From Actinomycetota bacterium (GTDB lineage: Bacteria > Actinomycetota > Acidimicrobiia > Acidimicrobiales > Ilumatobacteraceae): DNA of 6,298 nt. Every line of letters begins with the position of its first letter. Positions within the stretch are counted from its first letter, which is position 1. Location of the stretch: NCBI GenBank assembly GCA_018882725.1, contig VERK01000132.1:1-6298 (forward strand). Direction: 5' to 3'. The notes under the pieces are model-generated. The model was not told the origin of the DNA. It did no database searches and worked only from the letters and a program-made list of their open reading frames with translations. A program made the position numbers and the translations under genes. Positions 1-5,413 of this stretch are shown here, in pieces.

Positions 1-644
1 TGACAGGCCTGCCAGTGCGTGAGCCGGCGAACACCATTCGCATCGGGCGCTTCCCAACGACTCGCGGCTACTCGCGATTCGAGCGGACTCGGGGCAAGAC
101 GTTGATTCACGATGCGGGCTTCCACGACGACATCGCACGCCGAGAAGTCGGCGGTACGACTACTCGGGATGTTGACCACCGTATTGGTCCCGAAGTCGGG
201 GAACAGCACCACTCCGTTCGATTTGGCCTCTTCCATGTCGACCACCACCGGCAACGGGTCGTAGTCGACGATCACGCACTCGACCGCGTCAACCGCTTGC
301 GCACGGGTCTCGGCCACCACCGCGACGATGGGCTCGCCCACGTAACGCACGACATCGGACGCCAACACGGGGCGGCGAATCTGCGTCGGCAACATCGGAT
401 GGTCGTTCGGAACCAATCCGTATCCATCGGCGTCGACGTCGGCGAAGGTGTGTACTCCGAGAACACCGGGCATGGACCGCGCCTCGTCGACATCGATCGA
501 CACGATGCGGGCGTGGGCCACCGTGGACCGCACGTACACCACGTGGGCCGCCCCGGGCAGAACGAGGTTGTCGATGAAGGTGCCCTGGCCCGTCAACAGG
601 TCGGGGTCCTCGGTTCGCAGTACTCGTTCGCCGATGATCCCCAC
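1..644 (-). CDS. Molybdenum hydroxylase large subunit (CoxL/XdhA family), N-terminal part
   Basis: This reading frame stays open for 214 codons and leaves the window at the left edge, so only about a quarter of a family member of usual length (roughly 770-800 residues) is present. The start opens with GIIGERVLRTEDPDLLTGQG, the usual opening of the molybdopterin-binding subunits of the CO dehydrogenase/xanthine dehydrogenase family. Residues about 20-130 match the alpha/beta hammerhead domain and include YVGEPIVAVVAET at 101-113. The segment around 181-191 (QRLAPSPLESR) is the equivalent of the family's N-R-x-x-P-x-E-x-R region that begins the molybdopterin-binding part. The GTG at 644 is chosen because GGGAAGGGA lies 6 bases upstream and the protein then begins as its relatives do. 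The active-site loop that separates form I CO dehydrogenase (AYxCSFR) from other hydroxylases is outside the window, so the substrate (CO, aldehyde, purine or other) cannot be told. Medium and small subunits, if present, would lie to the left. Confidence 0.9.
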   Translation of the reverse strand, partial: MGIIGERVLRTEDPDLLTGQGTFIDNLVLPGAAHVVYVRSTVAHARIVSIDVDEARSMPGVLGVHTFADVDADGYGLVPNDHPMLPTQIRRPVLASDVVRYVGEPIVAVVAETRAQAVDAVECVIVDYDPLPVVVDMEEAKSNGVVLFPDFGTNTVVNIPSSRTADFSACDVVVEARIVNQRLAPSPLESRVAASRWEAPDANGVRRLTHWQAC

Positions 645-664
645 GACTGGTCCCTTCCCAGGCC

Positions 665-685
665 CCGGCTGGGCCGGTGAGCCGG
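665..685. repeat. GC-rich inverted repeat, 6-bp arms, 9-bp spacer
   Basis: CCGGCT (665-670) and AGCCGG (680-685) are exact reverse complements. A second, shorter inverted repeat overlaps it (GGCCC 661-665, GGGCC 671-675). It lies between the divergent Mo-hydroxylase and FrhB-like genes, ending 9 bp before the plus-strand -10-like element. It would also lie in the leader of the minus-strand transcript. It could be an operator or a leader hairpin, but repeats of this size are common by chance in GC-rich DNA. Confidence 0.35.
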
Positions 686-690
686 ACCCA

Positions 691-696
691 AGCGTA
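691..696 (-). promoter_or_regulatory. Possible -10 element of the Mo-hydroxylase gene
   Basis: Read on the minus strand the hexamer is TACGCT, which fits the actinobacterial -10 pattern TANNNT. It would give a leader of roughly 40 nt before the GTG at 644. No convincing -35 hexamer is visible about 17 bp upstream. It overlaps the plus-strand -10-like element by two bases. Confidence 0.35.
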
Positions 697-700
697 GATT
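695..700 (+). promoter_or_regulatory. -10 element TAGATT, probable leaderless promoter of the FrhB-like gene
   Basis: TAGATT fits TANNNT and is followed by exactly 7 bases before the A of the ATG at 708. That is the spacing expected if transcription starts on the start codon itself, which is common in actinobacteria. The absence of any Shine-Dalgarno sequence before the ATG supports this. No -35 consensus is visible. Confidence 0.55.
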
Positions 701-707
701 GATTCAC

Positions 708-1892
708 ATGACGATGACCGAGTCTTCTCCCAAGGCCGAACGCTGGACTGCTCAGTGGAAAGAGCTCTATGAAGAGGTCATCACCACGGGGCTCTGCACC
801 GGTTGCGCCGGTTGCGTGGTCACCTGCCCACACGACGTGATCGGGTACGAGCACGAAGAGGGCAAGTACAAGCCGTTCCATCTCGAAGAAGAACTCGGCG
901 AATCGAATTGCCTGCACGGCGAGAAGGGCTGCACCACCTGCACCCGCGCCTGCCCGCGATTCCGCTCGTGGGAGTCGGCCGCCGACATGCACTTGTTCGG
1001 TCGCATTCGCCAGCCCGACGAGATGGCCGGCATCTGGCGTCAACTTCTCCTCACGCGCGCATCCGACAAGACCGCGCACGAGAAGGGCCAGGACGGTGGC
1101 TTCGTGTCGGCCATGCTCATCTGGTTGCTCGAGAACAACTACATCGAGGCGGCCCTCGTGAGCGGAGTCGAACCGTTCGATGCGTGGAAGGCCAAGCCCG
1201 TTCTCGCGCGCACCAAGGAAGACGTTTTGGCCACCGCCGGCTCGCGCTACACCTACTGCGCCAATCCACTCGCTCTGCGCGATGCGAAGGAACAAGGCCT
1301 CAGCAAACTCGCTCTGGTGGGCATGGGTTGCCAGACCTCGTCGCCCCCGGTCATGTGGGATCGCAAGGCGGGCAAGGTGAGCAAGCCGTTCTTGTTCAAC
1401 ATCGGTCTTCTCTGCTCGAAGACCTTCGACGACGCGATCTTCCCCGAGTTGTTCGAGGCCAAGTACGGCTTGAAGAAGCAGGACATGGTCAAGATGAACA
1501 TCAAGGGCGTCTTCCAGATCTGGATGAAGGACGGCTCGTACCACGAGATCGACCTCAAGGAATGCCATCAGTGGACTCGCGAGGGTTGCAAGAGCTGCCC
1601 CGACTTCGCGGCCGAACACTCCGACATCGCCACCGGCGGAATCGGCAAGGACAACGACTGGACGCTCACGATCGTGCGCACCGAACTCGGTGAAGAAGTG
1701 ATCAATCGCATGATCAAGGACGGTGTCATCGAGGCTCGTCCGGCCCAGGAAGACGAAGTGGCCATGAAGTTGCTGCGCACTCTCAGCATCGTGAGCCGTC
1801 GCCGCTGGCCCGAGTGGGCCGACAAGGCGCCGTCGGTCGGTGTGCCTCCGCCGAAGAAGAAGGCCGACGGTTCGGCTCCCGCCGCGCACTGA
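708..1892 (+). CDS. Coenzyme F420 hydrogenase/dehydrogenase beta subunit (FrhB) family iron-sulfur flavoprotein
   Basis: Predicted protein of 394 residues of the FrhB family, whose members use FAD and Fe-S clusters to move electrons to or from F420, ferredoxin or other partners. Residues 30-41 (CTGCAGCVVTCP) are a ferredoxin-type 4Fe-4S motif with cysteines 30, 33, 36 and 40. Cysteines 68, 75, 78 and 82 (last three in CTTCTRACP) form a second motif. GQDGGFVSAML at 127-137 is the conserved FrhB N-terminal domain signature. GMGCQ (205-209), IGLLC (232-236), and C294/C297 followed by the acidic D-F-x-A-E segment mark the C-terminal FrhB domain with its further cysteines. The last 20 residues are a Pro/Lys/Ala-rich tail with no family counterpart that I recognise. 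The ATG at 708 is preferred because of the leaderless promoter spacing; ATG 714 is also possible. It is divergent from the Mo-hydroxylase gene and 2 bp ahead of a hydrolase gene. Close relatives include chlorophyll-type reductases (BciB, HCAR), so the acceptor is uncertain; no hydrogenase subunits are in view. Confidence 0.88.
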   Translation: MTMTESSPKAERWTAQWKELYEEVITTGLCTGCAGCVVTCPHDVIGYEHEEGKYKPFHLEEELGESNCLHGEKGCTTCTRACPRFRSWESAADMHLFGRIRQPDEMAGIWRQLLLTRASDKTAHEKGQDGGFVSAMLIWLLENNYIEAALVSGVEPFDAWKAKPVLARTKEDVLATAGSRYTYCANPLALRDAKEQGLSKLALVGMGCQTSSPPVMWDRKAGKVSKPFLFNIGLLCSKTFDDAIFPELFEAKYGLKKQDMVKMNIKGVFQIWMKDGSYHEIDLKECHQWTREGCKSCPDFAAEHSDIATGGIGKDNDWTLTIVRTELGEEVINRMIKDGVIEARPAQEDEVAMKLLRTLSIVSRRRWPEWADKAPSVGVPPPKKKADGSAPAAH

Positions 1893-1894
1893 TC

Positions 1895-2806
1895 ATGCCG
1901 CTGCACCCGCAGTCCGCGTCGCTACTCGCCGCCATGGAGGCGTTGGGCGCTCCACCGCTCGAAACACAAGAGGCCGCCAAGGCGCGAGCGGGCTTCAACG
2001 CGATGACCGTTCCGTCGAACGAGCCGATTCACGAGATGCGCGACCTCGACGCCGACGGTGTTCCGGTTCGGCTGTATCGCCCGAACGATCGCACCGACCT
2101 CGGTCTGCTCGTCTACTACCACGGTGGTGGTTGGGTGTTCGGCAACATCGACAGCCACGACGACGTGTGTCGCAAGCTGGCCAACCAGATGGGCCACGCG
2201 GTGCTGAGCGTCGATTACCGACTCGCACCCGAGCATCCGTTCCCGGCCCCGCTGATGGACTGCGTCAACGCGCTGCGATGGGCCCACACCAATGCAGCCT
2301 CGCTCGGCGTCGACGCGTCACGTCTCGCGGTGGGTGGCGATTCGGCCGGTGGCAACTTGGCCGCGGTGGTCGCCCAACTACAACCGGTGCCCCTCAAGTT
2401 CCAGATGCTCATCTATCCCGTCACCGACGCCCGACGCGGCTCGCAGAGTTACATCGACAACGGAGAGGGATACCGCCTCACCGCGGCTGGCATGAAGTGG
2501 TTCTGCGATCACTACCTCAGTGGAGGTCAAGGCGCCGCCGATGATCCGCGCGTGTCGCCGTTGTGCGCAGCCGATTCGGCTCTCGCCGCTTCGCCGCCGG
2601 CCATCGTGATCACCGCCGAATACGACCCATTGCGCGACGAAGGCGAGCAGTACGCGCTCCGTCTCGTCGAGAACGGTGTGCACTGCTCGCTCACCCGCTA
2701 CTACGGCCAGATCCACGGCTTCTTCTCGATGAGCGCATTCGTCGACGACGGCGGTCACGCGATCGCCCAGGCCGCTTTCGCGACGAAGCAAGCACTCGAA
2801 CGCTAG
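1895..2806 (+). CDS. Alpha/beta hydrolase of the hormone-sensitive lipase (acetyl esterase) family
   Basis: Predicted 303-residue serine esterase of the alpha/beta hydrolase fold-3 (HSL, bacterial family IV) type, near the usual family length of about 300-320. YYHGGGWVFGN at 74-84 carries the HGGG oxyanion-hole motif. DYRLAPEHPFPA at 107-118 is a second family signature. GDSAGGNLA at 148-156 holds the nucleophile Ser150. Asp244 in EYDPLRDEG and His274 in IHGFF complete the triad. No signal peptide or membrane segment is seen, so it is probably cytoplasmic. These enzymes hydrolyse short acyl esters; the natural substrate cannot be deduced. The ATG at 1895 follows the upstream stop by 2 bp and has no Shine-Dalgarno sequence, suggesting translational coupling to the FrhB-like gene. 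An in-frame extension upstream would overlap the previous gene by about 80 bases and is not needed by the family. Confidence 0.92.
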   Translation: MPLHPQSASLLAAMEALGAPPLETQEAAKARAGFNAMTVPSNEPIHEMRDLDADGVPVRLYRPNDRTDLGLLVYYHGGGWVFGNIDSHDDVCRKLANQMGHAVLSVDYRLAPEHPFPAPLMDCVNALRWAHTNAASLGVDASRLAVGGDSAGGNLAAVVAQLQPVPLKFQMLIYPVTDARRGSQSYIDNGEGYRLTAAGMKWFCDHYLSGGQGAADDPRVSPLCAADSALAASPPAIVITAEYDPLRDEGEQYALRLVENGVHCSLTRYYGQIHGFFSMSAFVDDGGHAIAQAAFATKQALER

Positions 2807-3489
2807 AGACCGGCCAGTTCGACAGCGCGGGTGAACACAGCGTCGAACATGGGCTCGGTGAGGCGTCCCGTGAACGTGTTCTGCTGGCTCGGATGAAACG
2901 AGCACACCAGCCACATCCCCGACGGCGACTGAACCTCGGCCCCGTGCCCGAACTTCGGACGTGGGCGAACTCCGAACTCGGCGCAGGCCGCTTCGTACGC
3001 GAAATTTCCGAGACACACCACCACGCGTAGTTTCGACAACGCATCGATCTCGCGACGCAAGAGCGTTCGACAGGCATCGCGTTCGGATGGCTCGGGCTTG
3101 TTGTCGGGTGGCGCACACTTCACCGCCGACGTGACCCACGCACCTTTCAACTTCAATCCGTCACCACGATGAGTGGACGTCGGTTGATTGGCCAGGCCGA
3201 CGCGGTGCATCGCGCGATACAGCCAGTCGCCACTGCGATCACCGGTGAAAATGCGTCCGGTCCGATTGGCACCGTGGGCCGCCGGCGCGAGTCCGAGAAC
3301 CAGAATGCGTGCCGACGGATCGCCGAAGCCGGGGACTCCGCGACCCCAGTAGTCCTCGTCGCGATACGAGGCTCGTTTCTCGCTGGCCGCCTGCTCACGC
3401 CACGCGACCAAGCGCGGACAACGTCGACACGAACACACGTCATCGTGAAGTGCGGCCAGAACCTGAGACGGACGAGACGATGTGGGCAT
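2803..3489 (-). CDS. udgB: Uracil-DNA glycosylase, family 5 (UdgB type)
   Basis: Predicted 228-residue DNA repair enzyme that removes uracil, and in family 5 also other deaminated bases such as hypoxanthine, from DNA to start base excision repair. Motif A reads GLAPAAHGANRTGR (66-79), the family-5 version that lacks the polar catalytic residue found in families 1 and 4. It is followed by FTGDRSGD (81-88). Motif B is HPSQQNTFTGRLT at 199-211. Likely 4Fe-4S ligands are Cys21, Cys24, Cys125 and Cys140; the last two are 15 apart, as expected for families 4 and 5. The ATG at 3489 is chosen because it sits about 20 residues before the first cysteine pair and leaves a 24-bp gap to the divergent phosphatase gene. 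The frame continues upstream for 48 residues of unfamily-like sequence inside that gene. Its TAG stop overlaps the TAG of the convergent hydrolase gene. Confidence 0.93.
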   Translation of the reverse strand: MPTSSRPSQVLAALHDDVCSCRRCPRLVAWREQAASEKRASYRDEDYWGRGVPGFGDPSARILVLGLAPAAHGANRTGRIFTGDRSGDWLYRAMHRVGLANQPTSTHRGDGLKLKGAWVTSAVKCAPPDNKPEPSERDACRTLLRREIDALSKLRVVVCLGNFAYEAACAEFGVRPRPKFGHGAEVQSPSGMWLVCSFHPSQQNTFTGRLTEPMFDAVFTRAVELAGL

Positions 3490-3497
3490 GCCACCAC

Positions 3498-3503
3498 TAG
3501 GTT
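3498..3503 (+). promoter_or_regulatory. Possible -10 element TAGGTT upstream of the phosphatase operon
   Basis: TAGGTT fits TANNNT and closely resembles the TAGATT seen before the FrhB-like gene. The ATG at 3514 begins 10 bases after it, so the transcript would be near-leaderless, with a leader of only a few bases. There is no Shine-Dalgarno sequence. The whole gap to the divergent UDG gene is 24 bp, so any -35 contacts and the UDG promoter must overlap coding DNA. Confidence 0.4.
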
Positions 3504-3513
3504 GGCACCCGCC

Positions 3514-4173
3514 ATGGCCAGCCGGAAGTCCGCACGCACCGCTCCCCCGGCGTCCACGCTCGTTCTGTTCGTCCGCCACGGGCAAACACCCACCACCGGC
3601 AAGTTGCTTCCCGGCCGCGCCGCTGGACTCCACCTCGCCGACACCGGCGTCGAGCAGGCGCGCACCGCCGCCGAACGCATCGCCGCCATCAAGAAGGTCG
3701 ATGCGGTGTACGCGTCTCCGCTCGAGCGGGCCAAGGAAACGGCGGCGCCCATCTCCAAGGCACTCGGCCTGCGCACCTCGATCGATCGTGGACTTCTCGA
3801 ATGCGACTTCGGCGACTGGACCGGCGCCGAACTCAAGAAGCTCATGAAGTTGCCCGAGTGGGGCACCGTGCAGAAGTCACCGTCGTCGTTCCGATTCCCC
3901 AACGGCGAGAGTTTCACCGAGATGCAGACACGCATCGTGTCGGCGGTGCACGCGCTGTGCACCAAGCACCCGGGCGGAACCATCGTGTGCGTGTCGCACG
4001 CCGATCCCATCAAGGCTGCCGTGGCCCACGCGATGGGTACACACCTCGACTTGTTCCAGCGCATCGTCATCAGCACGTGTTCGGTGTCGGCCGTGGCCTA
4101 CACCGGAGCCGGCCCCATCGTGCTCACCGTCAACTCCACCGGCGGATCACTCGCCGAGTTACGTCCGAGCTGA
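3514..4173 (+). CDS. Histidine phosphatase, MSMEG_4193 (Rv2135c-like) family
   Basis: Predicted 219-residue member of the histidine phosphatase (phosphoglycerate mutase-like) superfamily. VRHGQT at 20-25 contains the catalytic Arg21-His22, with His22 the residue that is phosphorylated. The SPLERAKETA segment and LLECDFGDWTG (Glu96) supply a phosphate-binding arginine and the general acid region. VSHADPIK holds the second catalytic histidine, His162. The LLPGRAAGLHLADTG segment after the RHG motif resembles the MSMEG_4193-type subfamily. The first 14 residues are a basic, Ala/Ser-rich extension. The start ATG is set by the -10-like element just upstream. It is the first gene of a plus-strand operon; the next start lies 1 bp past its stop. 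In actinobacteria this gene, DUF3090 and SCO1664-type genes travel together, which supports the assignment. The substrate is unknown: it may act on a small phosphoester or on a phosphoprotein, and mutase activity is less likely. Confidence 0.9.
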   Translation: MASRKSARTAPPASTLVLFVRHGQTPTTGKLLPGRAAGLHLADTGVEQARTAAERIAAIKKVDAVYASPLERAKETAAPISKALGLRTSIDRGLLECDFGDWTGAELKKLMKLPEWGTVQKSPSSFRFPNGESFTEMQTRIVSAVHALCTKHPGGTIVCVSHADPIKAAVAHAMGTHLDLFQRIVISTCSVSAVAYTGAGPIVLTVNSTGGSLAELRPS

Positions 4174-4174
4174 G

Positions 4175-4711
4175 ATGAGCGACTCGGTCGAATTCGAGCA
4201 CGTGGACGTGTTCACCACCGGAGCGCTGGGCGCCCCGGGCCGTCGCACCTTCTACTTGCAGGCCCGCGTCGGGAACCGCGTCGCCAGCGTGCGCTGTGAG
4301 AAGCAACAGGCGGCCGCGATCGCGCAGTACCTGCGCCGAGCCCTCGCTCACCTCCCCATCATCGAAGGTGGCCGGTTCCCCGAATCGATGGCACTCACTC
4401 CACCCGACGACGAACCGTTCGTACTCGGTTCGGTGGGTCTCGAGTTCCGCAAGGAATCCGACCTGTTCACACTCGTCCTGCGCGAGTTCGACACCGAAGA
4501 CGTCTCTGATGATGATGACGATGACGATGACGACTTGTTCGGCGACGACGACGTGGACGAGGGCCGAACGGTCCGCGTTTCGATCACGCGCAACCAGGCC
4601 CTGGCCTTCTGCGATCACACCGACAAGATCGTGGCTGCCGGCCGACCCGACTGCGAGTACTGCAAACGGCCGGTCGACCCCGACGGGCACTTCTGCCCGC
4701 GCATGAACTGA
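4175..4711 (+). CDS. DUF3090 family protein with C-terminal zinc ribbon and poly-Asp tract
   Basis: Predicted 178-residue soluble protein of the actinobacterial DUF3090 family, function unknown. The N-terminal part has the family signature GALGAPGRRTFYLQA (about residues 16-30). The C-terminus AGRPDCEYCKRPVDPDGH plus CPRMN carries Cys160, Cys163, His172 and Cys174, a likely zinc site. Between them is a strongly acidic insert, S111 followed by nine Asp residues (112-120), then LFGDDDVDEG. It follows the phosphatase stop by 1 bp, and its own stop overlaps the start of the next gene by 1 bp, so the three are almost certainly co-translated. No Shine-Dalgarno sequence is evident. The acidic stretch plus zinc ribbon would suit a binding or adaptor role for the neighbouring phosphatase and kinase-like protein; that is inference only. 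Confidence 0.9.
   Translation: MSDSVEFEHVDVFTTGALGAPGRRTFYLQARVGNRVASVRCEKQQAAAIAQYLRRALAHLPIIEGGRFPESMALTPPDDEPFVLGSVGLEFRKESDLFTLVLREFDTEDVSDDDDDDDDDLFGDDDVDEGRTVRVSITRNQALAFCDHTDKIVAAGRPDCEYCKRPVDPDGHFCPRMN
4508..4534 (+). repeat. GAT/GAC trinucleotide tract encoding nine Asp
   Basis: Nine consecutive GAY codons, of which the first three are GAT and the rest alternate GAC and GAT before a final GAC GAC. They form an in-frame simple repeat inside the DUF3090 gene. Change by whole repeat units would alter the length of the acidic linker without shifting the frame. Confidence 0.85.
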
Positions 4712-5403
4712 TGGATCCACTCCACGTTCTCGCCGAGGGCGACATCGAGGTCGAGGGCCGAATGCCCTACTCCAGTAACGCGACGTTCCTCGTGCATGTT
4801 CGTCAGGGTGAATCACACATCAAGGCCATCTACAAACCGCTGCGCGGCGAACGTCCGCTCTGGGACTTCCCACCCGGCCTGTACAAGCGCGAAATTGCGG
4901 CCTACCGGTTGTCGTCGGCCATGGGGCTCGACATCGTGCCACCCACCATCGAGCGCGAAGGACCGTACGGCGTGGGCTCGTTGCAGTTGTTCATCGATGC
5001 CGACTTCGCCGAGCACTACTTCACCTTGTTCGAGAAGCGGCCCGAGTTGCACGATCAGTTCCGCGCCATGGCGGCGTTCGACGTGATCGCCAACAACACC
5101 GACCGCAAGAGCGGACACTGCCTCATCGATGCCGACAGTCACGTGTGGGGCATCGACAACGGACTCTGCTTCGCTGCCGACTTCAAACTGCGCACGGTCA
5201 TCTGGGAATTCGGCGGCGAGATGATGAGCGACGACCTGCGGGCCCGCGTGAAGCGAGTAGCCGACAGCCCGCCACTCGACGTGACAACTCTCCTCTTCGA
5301 CGACGAGGCCGAAGCGCTCGTCGAGCGGGCGTCCCTGCTCGCGCAGGGTGGCGCCTTCCCCATCGACGCCAGCGGACACCGCTACCCCTGGCCGATGGTG
5401 TAG
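4711..5403 (+). CDS. SCO1664 family protein, PI3/4-kinase-like fold (Rv2133c-like)
   Basis: Predicted 230-residue protein of the SCO1664 family, conserved in actinobacteria beside the phosphatase and DUF3090 genes. It carries landmarks of the atypical PI3/4-kinase/HipA-like fold: a possible nucleotide loop near GRMPYSSNATF (16-26), IYKP with Lys42, KREIAAYRL with Glu61, a catalytic-loop-like ANNTDRKSGH (127-136) with Asp131, and GIDNGLCF (147-154) with Asp149 as the likely metal ligand. In canonical PI3/4-kinases the loop ends in Asn where His136 sits here; I recall His as normal in this family. KLRTVIWEFGG is a further family signature. ATG 4711 overlaps the DUF3090 stop by one base (TGATG), so translation is coupled. 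It could be an active kinase of a protein or small molecule, or a nucleotide-binding protein; the substrate is not known. Confidence 0.88.
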   Translation: MDPLHVLAEGDIEVEGRMPYSSNATFLVHVRQGESHIKAIYKPLRGERPLWDFPPGLYKREIAAYRLSSAMGLDIVPPTIEREGPYGVGSLQLFIDADFAEHYFTLFEKRPELHDQFRAMAAFDVIANNTDRKSGHCLIDADSHVWGIDNGLCFAADFKLRTVIWEFGGEMMSDDLRARVKRVADSPPLDVTTLLFDDEAEALVERASLLAQGGAFPIDASGHRYPWPMV

Positions 5404-5413
5404 AGAAGTCGTC

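Noticed and set aside
15..680. Open frame of 221 codons on the plus strand
   Set aside because: It lies opposite the Mo-hydroxylase gene, is rich in His, Arg and Val without a recognisable motif, and is explained by codon bias in GC-rich DNA.
2378..3139. 253-codon minus-strand frame across the convergent junction
   Set aside because: It runs opposite the hydrolase and in a second frame of the UDG gene, both well-supported enzymes.
3169..3513. 115-codon N-terminal extension of the phosphatase frame
   Set aside because: It lies antisense to the UDG gene, and the phosphatase family normally starts close to the RHG motif. The ATG at 3514 also follows a -10-like element.
3153..4076. 307-codon minus-strand frame
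   Set aside because: It overlaps the phosphatase and the start of the UDG gene. Its product has no family features, while the phosphatase has a complete set of catalytic motifs.
4508..4534. GAT/GAC tract considered as a CRISPR or other repeat array
   Set aside because: It is a single short in-frame codon run with no spacers, inside a supported coding gene.
4130..4816. 228-codon minus-strand frame antisense to DUF3090
   Set aside because: DUF3090 has its family signature and zinc site on the plus strand. The antisense product is a Val/Asp-rich artefact of the GAT/GAC tract and codon bias.
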